From Palleronia pelagia (GTDB lineage: Bacteria > Pseudomonadota > Alphaproteobacteria > Rhodobacterales > Rhodobacteraceae): 64,000 bases of DNA. Under the pieces are notes generated by a model. It did no database searches and was not told where the DNA came from. It saw only the letters and a program-made list of their open reading frames with translations. Below are positions 37,435-46,087 of this stretch, in pieces; position 1 is the stretch's first letter; each line of letters opens with the position of its first letter. The stretch covers positions 310,001 to 374,000 of the forward strand of contig NZ_FOCM01000003.1 of assembly GCF_900110115.1 (NCBI RefSeq). Reading direction: 5' to 3'. The position numbers and the translations under genes were made by a program.

Positions 37435-37869
37435 TCAGTCGGCCCGCGCGATGCGGACGGGATAGGCCCCGTCGCGGATCAGCGGGTCGATGGGATCGTC
37501 GAAGGCGCCCAGGCTGACCAGCCCGCGCGACGCTTCGAACGGCTTGTAGAAGATGGCGAGATTGCCCCAGGGCGCGTAGATCGTGATATCGCCCGTTCGC
37601 GGCGTGTAGCTGGGCGGCGCCGCGCTGGTATCCACGGCGCGGGGCAGGTCGGCCACCTTCTCGATGCCGTGGTAGTCCGAAAGCGTCAGCTCGAGCGGAA
37701 GCATCGCCGCGAAATCGCGGGCCGCGGGGCTGTCGTCCAGCGTGGCGGCCAGCGTCGTCTCGCCGACGGTGACGGTGATCCTGGTCATTCCGGGCTCCTC
37801 CTGTGCTGTGGCGTAGGCTCCGAATGTCAGCGCAGCGAAAAGCGCTGCCGCACGGTATGATTGTCGCAT
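37435..37869 (-). CDS. Exported cyclophilin-like fold protein
   Basis: A 144-residue protein with a signal peptide (RQSYRAAALFAALTFGAYATA) and a mature beta-rich domain. The pattern ITVTVGETTLAATLDDSPAARDFAAMLPLELTLSDY, then GDITIYAPWGNLAIFYKP matches the bacterial cyclophilin-like (Cyclophil_like) group. Catalytic prolyl-isomerase activity is not assured. It lies 54 bases upstream of the frameshifted SDR and may be cotranscribed. The start at 37869 gives the intact signal peptide. Confidence 0.8.
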   Translation of the reverse strand: MRQSYRAAALFAALTFGAYATAQEEPGMTRITVTVGETTLAATLDDSPAARDFAAMLPLELTLSDYHGIEKVADLPRAVDTSAAPPSYTPRTGDITIYAPWGNLAIFYKPFEASRGLVSLGAFDDPIDPLIRDGAYPVRIARAD

Positions 37870-38128
37870 GGCGCCCTCCGCCGCGTTTCGATGAACGGGA
37901 TCTAGAGGCGCCGGCCGCCCGGGATAAACCGCGGTGAATTGCATCCACTCATGACAAGGTTTCATAAGTCCCGCTGAAGATTGCGGCTGCGCCCGCCTCC
38001 GCGTTCATGAGGCGCGCTCAGGACCGCATCCCGCCCGGCGCCGATGATCGGGTGCGATCCGGCACCATTTCCGACGGGCAGACGTTCCAGAACCTGGACA
38101 CCGCCACCCGAAACAGGAGACGACCGGC

Positions 38129-38617
38129 ATGAAACGACTTCTTGTACCCACCCTCGCCCTGGCGCTCGCCGCGCCCGCCGCGTTCGCACAATCCATGGAG
38201 ATCACCCGCGCCGAGGATCGCGCCGGCCCGATCGGCAGCGCGGACGTGTTCACCGGCACCGTCTACGTGGCGCCGGTCCACCATTCCGACATGGCGCCGG
38301 TCAGCGCGGGCGAGGTGACGTTCATGCCCGGCGCGCGCTCGGCTTGGCACGCGCATCCCGGCGGCCAGAAGCTGGTCATCACCCACGGCACCGGCTGGAC
38401 GCAGGAGCGTGGGGCCGAGCGGATCACCATGCAGGCCGGTGACGTGATCTGGTGCCCGTCGGATGTCGAGCATTGGCACGGGGCCACCGCAAGCACGTCG
38501 GTGACGCACAACGCCATTCAGGAGGTCGTCGACGGGTCGGCAGTGGTCTGGGGCGAGCACGTCACCGACGCCGGATACGGGCAGCGAGAATCTCTGAATA
38601 ATCGGCGGACGTCATGA
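38129..38617 (+). CDS. Exported cupin-domain protein
   Basis: A 162-residue protein with a signal peptide (MKRLLVPTLALALAAPAAFA). It has a cupin barrel with metal-binding motif 1 in SAWHAHPGGQKL (His-x-His) and motif 2 around VIWCPSDVEHWHGA. It resembles the short cupins found with carboxymuconolactone decarboxylase and SDR genes. A second cupin without a signal peptide lies at 41118, close to 40 percent alike by eye. Its stop overlaps the start of the LysR gene. Confidence 0.85.
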   Translation: MKRLLVPTLALALAAPAAFAQSMEITRAEDRAGPIGSADVFTGTVYVAPVHHSDMAPVSAGEVTFMPGARSAWHAHPGGQKLVITHGTGWTQERGAERITMQAGDVIWCPSDVEHWHGATASTSVTHNAIQEVVDGSAVVWGEHVTDAGYGQRESLNNRRTS

Positions 38618-39570
38618 GCGCGGCGCATGTGTCACGGGGCAGTGCAACCGACCCGCAGACCCGAGCGGCGCTCATGCTCCGCGAGAACATCACAGACCTG
38701 ATCGCCCTGGCGGCCGTCTCGCAAGAGCGCAGCTTCACCCGCGCCGCCGCGCGGCTGAACGTGTCGCAGTCAGCGCTGAGCCACACGATCAAGTCGCTCG
38801 AGGCCCGGCTGGGCCTGCGGCTGCTGAGGCGCACCACCCGCTCGGTCGCGCCGACGCTCGAGGGCGAGGACCTGCGCGCCACGCTCAACCCCTGTTTCGA
38901 GAAGATCGAGGCGCGGCTGCGGGCGCTGAACGACGCGCGCGACCAGCCCACCGGCACGGTCCGCATCGTGGCGACCGACTACGCCATCGACACGCTTTCA
39001 AGGTCCAAGCTGGCCCCGGTGCTGCGCGACCATCCGCCCGAGCGGATCGAACTGGTGAACGATTACGGCTATACCGATCTTGCCGCGTCGCAATGCGATG
39101 CCGGCGTGCGCTACGGGGACCAGGTGAGCGATGGCATGATCGCGGCGCGGATCGGCCCGGACGACCGGATGATCTGCGTTGGCGCGCCCGCGGTCTACGA
39201 AACCCACGGCCGCCCCGAAACACCGCACGACTTGCCGGAGCTGCCCTGCGTGAACCTGCGCCTGTCGAACCACGGCGGGCTCTACGCGTGGGAGTTCGAG
39301 GCCCCCGACGGCAGCGACCTGACCGTCAAAGTCGGCGGGCAGGCCTGTTTCAATGCCATCGGCCCGGTGATGCAGGCCGCCATCGACGGGATCGGCCTTG
39401 CGCTGGTGCCCGAACGGCTGGCGGCGCGGGCGCTGGCCGATGGTGCCCTTGAAACCTGTCTCGAGGATTGGTGCCCGTCCTTCCCGGGCTTCCACATCTT
39501 CTATCCCAGCCGCCTGCGCGCCTCATCCGCGTTCCAGGTCGTGCTCGACGCCTTGCGCGAGCGGGGATGA
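38614..39570 (+). CDS. LysR-family transcriptional regulator
   Basis: Up to 318 residues: an N-terminal winged helix-turn-helix (SFTRAAARLNVSQSALSHTIK, about residues 41-60) and a C-terminal two-lobed effector domain. The start at 38614 overlaps the cupin stop by four bases. A second ATG at 38674 begins at MLRENITDL, where many homologues begin, and may be the true start; neither has a clear ribosome binding site. It probably controls the surrounding cupin, SDR and decarboxylase genes. The ligand is unknown. Confidence 0.9.
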   Translation: MSAAHVSRGSATDPQTRAALMLRENITDLIALAAVSQERSFTRAAARLNVSQSALSHTIKSLEARLGLRLLRRTTRSVAPTLEGEDLRATLNPCFEKIEARLRALNDARDQPTGTVRIVATDYAIDTLSRSKLAPVLRDHPPERIELVNDYGYTDLAASQCDAGVRYGDQVSDGMIAARIGPDDRMICVGAPAVYETHGRPETPHDLPELPCVNLRLSNHGGLYAWEFEAPDGSDLTVKVGGQACFNAIGPVMQAAIDGIGLALVPERLAARALADGALETCLEDWCPSFPGFHIFYPSRLRASSAFQVVLDALRERG

Positions 39571-39583
39571 GCGATTGATGAAG

Positions 39584-39599
39584 GCCGCTCATGAGCGGC
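39584..39599. repeat. Perfect 16-base palindrome
   Basis: GCCGCTCATGAGCGGC is an uninterrupted inverted repeat just after the LysR stop and 82 bases before the decarboxylase start. It has no loop, so it is a better candidate for a protein-binding site than for a terminator. Confidence 0.55.
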
Positions 39600-39680
39600 T
39601 TGCCGACCCGGCCCATTAAGGTTCGGCGGTCCGGCCCCAAGTCGGTCGGTAACAGCAACCTCACCGACAGGAGACGCCCC

Positions 39681-40408
39681 ATGACGACGCGCCTTGCCCT
39701 ACCTGCCCTCGCCCTTGGACTCGCCGCCACGGCGGCCCCGGCCCAGGACCTCGGAACCACGTTGCCCGACGCCGTTGGCCAGGTCGCGCCGAAGCTCGAA
39801 GCCTATTCCCAAGACGACCTTTTCGGCAGCGTCTGGACCGATGAACAGCTGTCCATGCGCGATCGGGCGCTGGTGACCGTCGCGGCGAAGATCAAGCGGC
39901 ACGAGACGGACGGCCTGTCCGAGCATATCGCGCTGGCCCTCGACGCCGGCGTGACGCCCGCCGAGATCTCCGAGACGATCACGCAGCTCGCCTTTTACAC
40001 GGGCTGGGGCAACGCCGTCGCCGCCGCCGAAGCCGCGGCCCCGGTCTATGACGAGCGCGGCGTGACCGTGGATGACCTGCCCGCCCTCGACCCCGAGCTT
40101 CTGCCGCTGGACCAGGAGGCCGAGGAGGCCCGCCAGGAAACGGTGCAGTCGACCTATGACGATGTGAGCCAGGGCGTCGTCGACAACACCGAGCAGCTTC
40201 TGTTCCTCGACCTCTGGCCGTCGCCGCGCTGATCGCGACCGGCCAGCCGGAACAGATGACCTTCCACCTCAATCGCGCCATGGATAACGGCCTGACGCAG
40301 GACGAGGCGGGCGCGATGCTGTCGCACCTGGCCTTCTATGCCAGCTGGCCGCGCGTCTTCTCGGCCATGCCCGTGGCCGCGGATGTCTTCGAAAGCCGTT
40401 CGGAGTGA
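39681..40408 (+). pseudogene. Tandem carboxymuconolactone-decarboxylase protein, frameshifted
   Basis: A signal peptide (TTRLALPALALGLAATAAPA) is followed by one CMD domain (MRDRALVTVAAKIKRHE, then the ITQLAFYTGWGNA helix). The frame stops at 40232 after LLFLDLWPSPR. A second CMD domain continues in another frame from about 40208: RPLAVAALIATGQPEQM, then MLSHLAFYASW and the end VFESRSE at 40408. The junction appears shortened by several residues as well as shifted. Intact relatives carry both domains. This copy is broken as read. Confidence 0.8.
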
Positions 40409-40461
40409 GCCATGCGCCGGCGGGGCCCGCCCACGCCGGTGCCCGCCGACAGGAGGCCGAA

Positions 40462-41097
40462 ATGAAAATCGGGATGCTCGGATCGGGCCTGATGGGGGCC
40501 AAGCTCGGCGCGCTTTGGGCCGCCTGCAGCCGCGACGTGACCTTCGCCTATTCCCGCGACCGCGCCAAGCTCGACCGGCTGGCGCAGCGGTCCGGCGGCA
40601 CGGCTGGCTTGGTCGCCGAGGCCGTCGCTGGGGCGGACGCCGTGTTGCTGGCCGTGCACTGGTCGCGGATCGGCGACGTGCTGGATCAGGCGGGCGACCT
40701 GGCCGGAAAGGTCGTGCTGAACTGCTGCGCCCCGCTGAACGACGGCAACGACGCGCTGGTCCTCGGTCCCGAGACCTCGGGCGCCGAGGAGCTATCGCGG
40801 ATGCGGCCCGATGCGCGGTGGGTGTCGTGCTTCAATACCAGCCCGTCCGAATCCTTCGACCCGGTCTTCGCCCGCAAGGACACCGCGCCGCGCCCGCACC
40901 TGATGCTCTACGACGATGACGACGGAGCCAAGGAAACGGTCCGCGCGTTGATCCGGGATATCGGGCTCGACCCGCTCGAGGCCGGCGGGCTGACGACCGG
41001 CCGCTTTGCAGAACCCTTCGCCATGGTCACGGCCGTTTTGGCCTACGGCCAGCCCGGTGGGCCGGCACTGACCTACCGTTTCGACAAGCTGCGCTGA
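40462..41097 (+). CDS. NAD(P)-binding F420-reductase-like oxidoreductase
   Basis: A 211-residue protein with a Rossmann domain opening [19 protein letters not shown], then [13 protein letters not shown] and the [10 protein letters not shown] strand. It follows the NADP oxidoreductase, coenzyme F420-dependent domain pattern. Proteobacteria without F420 use such proteins with NADP on unknown substrates. AGGAGG lies just before the ATG at 40462. It sits between the decarboxylase and a cupin gene, apparently one unit. The substrate is not readable. Confidence 0.85.
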   Translation: MKIGMLGSGLMGAKLGALWAACSRDVTFAYSRDRAKLDRLAQRSGGTAGLVAEAVAGADAVLLAVHWSRIGDVLDQAGDLAGKVVLNCCAPLNDGNDALVLGPETSGAEELSRMRPDARWVSCFNTSPSESFDPVFARKDTAPRPHLMLYDDDDGAKETVRALIRDIGLDPLEAGGLTTGRFAEPFAMVTAVLAYGQPGGPALTYRFDKLR

Positions 41098-41117
41098 GCG
41101 CAGGAAAGGAGATTACC

Positions 41118-41513
41118 ATGAAGATCACACGCGCGGGGCAAAATGCCTCGACCCGGGGCCCCGAGGAGTATTTCACCGGCACCGCCCGCATCGACCCCAT
41201 GTTCCGGGCCGAGGAGCCGGGCCGCGTCGCCGGCGCCCACGTCACGTTCGAGCCGGGCGCGCGCACCGCGTGGCACACCCATCCGGCCGGCCAGACCCTG
41301 ATCGTCACCTTCGGCCGCGGCCGCGTCGCGCGCGAGGGCGGCGAGATCGAGGAGATCAGCGAAGGGGACATCGTCTGGTTTCCCGCCGGCGAGAAGCACT
41401 GGCACGGCGCGGCCCCGGATACCGCGGTGAGCCACATCGCGATCCAGGAAAGCATCGACGGATCGCCGGTGACCTGGCTCGAGAAGGTGTCCGACGAGGA
41501 TTACGAAGGCTGA
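41118..41513 (+). CDS. Cytosolic cupin-domain protein
   Basis: A 131-residue single-domain cupin. Metal ligands are in [12 protein letters not shown] (His-x-His) with the following motif 2 in [12 protein letters not shown]. It resembles the cupins annotated as manganese (R)-mandelonitrile lyases or as partners of carboxymuconolactone decarboxylase-like proteins. It lacks the signal peptide of the paralogous cupin at 38129, so the two probably work in different compartments. AGGAGA precedes the ATG. It is the last gene of the block. Confidence 0.87.
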   Translation: MKITRAGQNASTRGPEEYFTGTARIDPMFRAEEPGRVAGAHVTFEPGARTAWHTHPAGQTLIVTFGRGRVAREGGEIEEISEGDIVWFPAGEKHWHGAAPDTAVSHIAIQESIDGSPVTWLEKVSDEDYEG

Positions 41514-41538
41514 GGGTCTGCGCCCGGTCCTGGCGGCG

Positions 41539-41889
41539 TCAGTCGTCCACCGGGCGGATCAGCTTGCGCTCCAGCACGCGCAGCACGGTCTTCAGGTCGT
41601 GCCCGCGCTTCAGGATCTGGTTGTCCATCCCGATCACCGCGTATTGCCCCTGCCTGTTGCGCAGGCGGGGGCGTTTCTCGATCCGGTAGATCGGGTGTTC
41701 AGCGGTGCGGCGAAAGACCGAGAACACGGCCACGTCGCGTAGGAAGGACATGCCGTAGTCGCGCCATTCGCCCGCGGCCACCATGCGGCCGTAGAGAGTC
41801 AGGATCGCGCCGAGCTCGGACCGGTCGAAGGCCACGCGGTCGTTGGGATCGGGGCGTCCGGGAAACGGAGTGGGCTGGATCACGTTCAT
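41539..41889 (-). CDS. DUF2794 domain protein
   Basis: A 116-residue soluble protein matching the alphaproteobacterial DUF2794 group: VAFDRSELGAILTLYGRMVAAGEWRDY, then DVAVFSVFRR, then a C-terminal LKTVLRVLERKL. Its function is unknown. The start at 41889 is typical in length for the family; an ATG at 41931 would add 14 residues. It converges on the cupin gene and lies downstream of imuB on the same strand, with a 203-base gap that holds no recognisable gene. Confidence 0.85.
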   Translation of the reverse strand: MNVIQPTPFPGRPDPNDRVAFDRSELGAILTLYGRMVAAGEWRDYGMSFLRDVAVFSVFRRTAEHPIYRIEKRPRLRNRQGQYAVIGMDNQILKRGHDLKTVLRVLERKLIRPVDD

Positions 41890-42092
41890 GCCCTCAAGGT
41901 GGGGGGCACTCGGCAGTTTGGCAAGCGTCATCGATTCGCCGCAAAATGACCCATTTGTCGCGCCAACTCGGTCCCGCGATCGCCACGTCGCCGGGGCACA
42001 AGGAGACATAGCGAAGAACGCTACTCCCGGTGTCGCGCCACCATGGCCCCCACCAGTGCGCGGCACCGGGCATCGCTTTTCCCCCACACGGA

Positions 42093-43748
42093 TCATCCGA
42101 AACTGCCTTGGCAGTACCACCCGGCCGAGATCTCGGCGCCGTGGGCGAAGAACAGCCACAGGCAATCGCCCGATGCGCAACGCACCTGCCAATAGTCGCG
42201 GACGCCGCTGCGCCAGTTGGGATCGTCCAGCCACCATTCCGGCGCGATGCGCTCGGGGCCGGTCAGCGCCGCGACCTCCATGTGCCGGCCGCGCCAGCGG
42301 AAGTGCTCGGCCAGCCGTGGCGCGGCAGGGGCGTTCACCGGCTCGGGTGGCCACAGGAAGGGCGGGCGCGGCGTGGGCGCGGCGGGCCAGGGCGGCGCCG
42401 GTTCGGACCACGCGGCGGCCAGCACCCGCGCGCCCTTTTCGGGAATGTGGCTGTCGGCGGGGTGGTGGCGGGTGATCCGGTCCAGCCCGATGCGCGCGCC
42501 TATGCGGCCCACCAGGTCGTCCAGCGGGGCAGGATCCGCCTGGCGCGCACGGGCGTCGTCGGCCGCGTCTGAATGGCCGCGATGCTGGCGCGGCGACACC
42601 GGCTCGGTCACGTGGGCCAGCAGCCGCACCATGTCGATGCCGAAGCCCGCGTCGATCTCGGCCGCCTTCATGGCCAGCAGCGGGCGCATCCGGTCGGGCT
42701 CGGCCGTGGGGCGCGCCAGCCCCAGCTCGGCAAAGCCCATGGTGCCGTCGCTGCGGTGGCATTCCAGCCGCAATCGCCGCGCGCCGCGCCCTTTCGCGCG
42801 CAGCTTGTCCGACAGCGGCACCAGCAACCGGTCGATGGCGGCCAGCACGTCCGCCTCCAACCCGATGGGCTCGGGCAGGGTCAGCCGCACGGCGAACTGC
42901 GTATCGGGGGCGGCGGGCGACACCGGCTCGGGCTCGGCGCCCATGGCTTGGTCCAGCCGTTGCACCAGGTGCCGCCCGAACCGCCGCGCCAGCCCGGCGC
43001 GGGGCTGTCCCGCCAGGTCGCCGATGCGGCGCAGGCCCAGCCGCCCCAGCTCGGCCACCAGGTCGCCGGGCAGGCGCAGCGCGGCCACCGGCAGCGGCGC
43101 GATGGCGCCGTAGGTGCCGCCGGGCGGCGCGATGCGGGCGGCGCGCGCCTTGGCCGTGGGGATGGCGGGGGCCGGGCCGCCCCGTTCCCAGTTGCGCCGC
43201 TTGGCCGCGCGCGACCGGGTGGCATAGGCCTCCTGGTCGATGGCGTCGCCCGACCGGTCCGGCCCCGCCGCGCGGCCCGCATACCGCGCCAGCGCCCAGG
43301 CCGCGCCCACCGTGTCGGCCACGCCCGCGGCCACCGAAAGCCCCAGGTCGGCGCAGTCGCGTTCCACCTGGTCCAGCAGCGCGTCCTCGCCCCCGAACAG
43401 GTGCGCGCAGCCCGTCAGGTCGATGACCAGCGACGCGGGCGGTTCCTCGGCCACCCAGGGCGAGAACTTCCCGGCCCAGCGGCGCAGCACCGACAGGAAC
43501 GCCGCCTCGGCCCGGGGGTTCTGCCATCGGGTCAGCAGCGCGGGGCACATGGCATTGGCATCGGCCAGCGGCTGGTCGCGGCGCAGTCCCGCGCGCGACG
43601 CGGCCACGTTCAGCGACGACAGCACCTGCGCGTTGCCGAGATCGGCGACCACCGCGAAGGGCGCGTCCTCGGGGGGGCGTTCGAGACGCAGGATCCGCTC
43701 GGCCCCCAGGCGCGGGAACCACAGCGACAGGATACGGCGATGGGGCAT
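42093..43748 (-). CDS. imuB: ImuB, Y-family polymerase-like mutagenesis protein
   Basis: A 551-residue Y-family polymerase homologue. The palm, finger and thumb regions are recognisable (RILSLWFPRLGAERIL, LVIDLTGCAHLFGGE, then a helix-hairpin-helix near LRRIGDLAGQPRAGLARRFG). The acidic catalytic residues at the first and third positions are replaced, as in ImuB, which acts as a scaffold for DnaE2 rather than a polymerase. The long C-terminal region ends in WYCQGSFG. imuA and dnaE2, normally adjacent, are absent here. A LexA-like site lies 20 bases upstream. Confidence 0.9.
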   Translation of the reverse strand: MPHRRILSLWFPRLGAERILRLERPPEDAPFAVVADLGNAQVLSSLNVAASRAGLRRDQPLADANAMCPALLTRWQNPRAEAAFLSVLRRWAGKFSPWVAEEPPASLVIDLTGCAHLFGGEDALLDQVERDCADLGLSVAAGVADTVGAAWALARYAGRAAGPDRSGDAIDQEAYATRSRAAKRRNWERGGPAPAIPTAKARAARIAPPGGTYGAIAPLPVAALRLPGDLVAELGRLGLRRIGDLAGQPRAGLARRFGRHLVQRLDQAMGAEPEPVSPAAPDTQFAVRLTLPEPIGLEADVLAAIDRLLVPLSDKLRAKGRGARRLRLECHRSDGTMGFAELGLARPTAEPDRMRPLLAMKAAEIDAGFGIDMVRLLAHVTEPVSPRQHRGHSDAADDARARQADPAPLDDLVGRIGARIGLDRITRHHPADSHIPEKGARVLAAAWSEPAPPWPAAPTPRPPFLWPPEPVNAPAAPRLAEHFRWRGRHMEVAALTGPERIAPEWWLDDPNWRSGVRDYWQVRCASGDCLWLFFAHGAEISAGWYCQGSFG

Positions 43749-43767
43749 GGCACCTGTGGCAACAGAT

Positions 43768-43782
43768 GTTTCCGTTATGTTC
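43768..43782. promoter_or_regulatory. Candidate LexA (SOS) operator upstream of imuB
   Basis: GTTT-CCGTTAT-GTTC matches the alphaproteobacterial LexA consensus GTTC-N7-GTTC with a single mismatch in the first half. It lies 20 bases from the imuB start codon, where a repressor would block transcription. Confidence 0.55.
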
Positions 43783-43879
43783 CCATTCTAGGGCCGCCCG
43801 TGGCCCGAGTCGAGTCGCCGGACTGCCGCGCCGTGCTATCCTGCGGGTCCAGATCACACCCAAGGGAAGGAGCCCCGGC

Positions 43880-44512
43880 ATGGCCAAGACCACCCTCTAC
43901 GGATTCGACGGATCGACCTACGTGCGCACCGTCAAGATCCTCCTCGACCGCAAGAACGAGGATTTCGACCAGGTGCAGGTGAACGTCCTGGAAGGCGAAC
44001 CGAAGCAGCCCGAGCATTTGGAGCGTCACCCCCTGGGCAAGGTGCCGGTGCTGGACACCGACGGCCACCGCATCCGCGAGACGACCGCCATCGCCATGTA
44101 CCTGGAGGAGACCCGCGAAGGCCCCTCGGCCCTGCCCGAAAGCGCCTGGGACCGCGCCCGCATGTACGAGATCATGTCGATCGTGAATTCCTACGGCTAC
44201 GACGCGCTGGTGGGCACGGCCTTCTATCACATCATGCCCGAGTTCATCGGCAACCCCAGCGAGGCGCAGCACCACGAGACGGTGGAGCGCGCCAAGACCA
44301 TCCTGAAGCTGATCGACGACATCCGCGGGGGCGACGCGTGGCTGGCCGGCAGCAGCATTTCGCTGGCCGATTACTGGCTGGGCCCGGTGATGTTCTACGC
44401 GGGCCTGACCCCCCACAAGGACGAGCTTCTGGGGGTCGGCGGGATGCAGGGCTGGTGGGACCGGTTGAGCGACGATCAGGCCTTCGCCAAGACCGAACCG
44501 AACCTCGGTTGA
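43880..44512 (+). CDS. Glutathione S-transferase family protein
   Basis: A 210-residue cytosolic GST. The thioredoxin-fold N-domain opens TLYGFDGSTYVRTV and has the HPLGKVPVLDTDG and RETTAIAMYLEE glutathione contacts. The helical C-domain starts near residue 90 and contains DAWLAGSSISLADYW. The active-site residue is probably the serine or tyrosine in GSTYV. GGAAGGAG precedes the ATG. It shares the 131-base upstream region with imuB in divergent orientation. The substrate is unknown. Confidence 0.92.
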   Translation: MAKTTLYGFDGSTYVRTVKILLDRKNEDFDQVQVNVLEGEPKQPEHLERHPLGKVPVLDTDGHRIRETTAIAMYLEETREGPSALPESAWDRARMYEIMSIVNSYGYDALVGTAFYHIMPEFIGNPSEAQHHETVERAKTILKLIDDIRGGDAWLAGSSISLADYWLGPVMFYAGLTPHKDELLGVGGMQGWWDRLSDDQAFAKTEPNLG

Positions 44513-44631
44513 GCTCACGAACAAGGGTCAGGGGGCGGTGCCAGGCTGCCGCCCCGTTGACGCATATCAAGGCGCGGTCCGCGCGTCGGCCCTAGGCTTG
44601 GTACATCGGATGCCGACCGAGGAGATGCGCC

Positions 44632-45006
44632 ATGCTGACCGTCAAGAGGACCGCCCCGAACCGGATCGAGATCGACCTGTCCGGCGAAATCGATTCCGAA
44701 ACCATGCGCGAGGGGCTGGATAAGCTGATAGCGCTGTCGCAGGCCATGAACCGGGCGCAGTTGCTCTATCGCATCAACGCCTTCGCGCTGCCCACGCTGG
44801 GCGCCATGGCGGTGGAATTCGCCCGGCTGCCGCAGCTGTTCGGGCTGCTGGGCCGGTTCGACCGCTGCGCCGTGTTGAGCGATGCCGCGTGGCTGCGCAC
44901 CGCGGCCGAGGTCGAGGGGGCGCTGTTCCCGGGGCTCGATATCAAGAGCTTCCGCGCCGATGACGACGCGGCCGCCGCGGCCTGGCTGGACGGGACGGCG
45001 AACTGA
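44632..45006 (+). CDS. STAS/SEC14-like (SpoIIAA-like) protein
   Basis: A 124-residue protein matching the SpoIIAA-like domain: an opening strand TVKRTAPNRIEIDLSGEID, a middle helix, then RCAVLSDAAWLRTAAEVEG and a terminal KSFRADDDAAAAAWLDG. These proteins resemble STAS anti-sigma antagonists and lipid-binding SEC14 folds; no target is known. The start is the ATG after GGAGATGCGCC. A TTGACG at 44556 upstream lacks a suitably spaced -10 element, so the promoter is unclear. Confidence 0.8.
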   Translation: MLTVKRTAPNRIEIDLSGEIDSETMREGLDKLIALSQAMNRAQLLYRINAFALPTLGAMAVEFARLPQLFGLLGRFDRCAVLSDAAWLRTAAEVEGALFPGLDIKSFRADDDAAAAAWLDGTAN

Positions 45007-45014
45007 CCGGCCGC

Positions 45015-45302
45015 TCAGCCGCAGGTGATGGCGAGGACCGTGCCCTGCCCGTCGGTGACGATGTTGATCCGCTCGGGCAGCATGTCCATCGTGACCGGGT
45101 CGCCCTGCGCATAGACGCGGGTGATCGACTGCCCGGCGGCCTGCTGCGCCGGGCCCACCGGGCCGCCCACGAAGCCTTGCAGCCCGTCCGCCCCGCAGAC
45201 CGACGGGTCCACCGCCGATGCGGCGGGGGCTGGGACCGACGGCGCGCTGGCCTGGCAGGCCGCGAGGATCGGAAGGGCGAGAGCGAGGGCTGGGGCGCGC
45301 AT
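45015..45302 (-). CDS. I78-family peptidase inhibitor lipoprotein
   Basis: A 95-residue protein with a lipobox (LALPILAAC, modified C16) and a mature I78-type inhibitor domain. The signature CGADGLQGFVGGP is followed by RVYAQGDPVTMDMLPERINI, with two cysteines (C36 and C94) that may pair. Such domains resemble potato inhibitor I and inhibit serine proteases; the target here is unknown. It is predicted to sit in the outer or inner membrane facing the periplasm. It converges on the SpoIIAA-like gene. Confidence 0.87.
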   Translation of the reverse strand: MRAPALALALPILAACQASAPSVPAPAASAVDPSVCGADGLQGFVGGPVGPAQQAAGQSITRVYAQGDPVTMDMLPERINIVTDGQGTVLAITCG

Positions 45303-45336
45303 GGCGTGTCCTTTTCGGTGATGTGTCGCCCGGACC

Positions 45337-45981
45337 CTAGCGCGCGGCGAGCGTCACCGTAAACGGTCCGGCCGACAGCCGGATGTCCTGCGCGCCGGAG
45401 GCGCCGGGGGCATAGCGGGCGGACATGCGGATCTGCCGGAAGCGGAAGGGCGACACGTGGCCCGGCCCCTGCACCACGTCGTAGGCATAGTCGCACCGGA
45501 TCAGACCGCCATCCCGCGACTGGGACACCAGCCCCACCCGGACCGTGCGCCGTCCGTCGTAGATGCGGAAGGGGCGCAGGCAGCCATCGGCCAGCGCCAC
45601 GCGGGCGAAGCCCTGAACGGGATCCAGCATGCCGGCGGGAATCTGGCCGGGGTCCGAGGCGGCCGTCGCCTCGCCCGGCGGGTCGATCCGCACCGCCGCC
45701 ACACGGTTGCCGGCGAAGTCGATATCGATGGTGCGGCGCTCGCCCCCGCCTTCGCCCAGGCTGCGATAGGCCCCGGTCTGCGTCCTGGCCGAGAACCGGC
45801 CGTCGCCCACGCCCAGCGGCGTGTTGTCCAGCACGCTGTCCAGCCGTCCGTTGCCGCCCGACAGGGCCACCGTGACCCGGCCCATGGTCGCGCCGGCCAG
45901 CCGCACGTCGAAGCTGCGGCTCTCGGCCGCGAGAGAGGTCGGCAGCCAGGTGGCGACGAGAAGGGCGAGCAGTGATTTCAT
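45337..45981 (-). CDS. DUF3108 exported protein
   Basis: A 214-residue protein with a signal peptide ([17 protein letters not shown]) and a beta-rich mature part following the DUF3108 pattern: [17 protein letters not shown], then [17 protein letters not shown] and the late [19 protein letters not shown]. Function is unknown, with periplasmic location expected. It lies 34 bases upstream of the I78 inhibitor gene and may be cotranscribed. It is divergent from frmA across about 106 bases. Confidence 0.83.
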   Translation of the reverse strand: MKSLLALLVATWLPTSLAAESRSFDVRLAGATMGRVTVALSGGNGRLDSVLDNTPLGVGDGRFSARTQTGAYRSLGEGGGERRTIDIDFAGNRVAAVRIDPPGEATAASDPGQIPAGMLDPVQGFARVALADGCLRPFRIYDGRRTVRVGLVSQSRDGGLIRCDYAYDVVQGPGHVSPFRFRQIRMSARYAPGASGAQDIRLSAGPFTVTLAAR

Positions 45982-46087
45982 GGCAGTCCAAGTAGGCTTT
46001 CGGACGGTCCGACACAGGGAAGGTGATTGCAATTTCCGGACGTCTCGGCGCAGGTTGCGCAGCAGCATAGTAAGGGAGACCGCCGTC

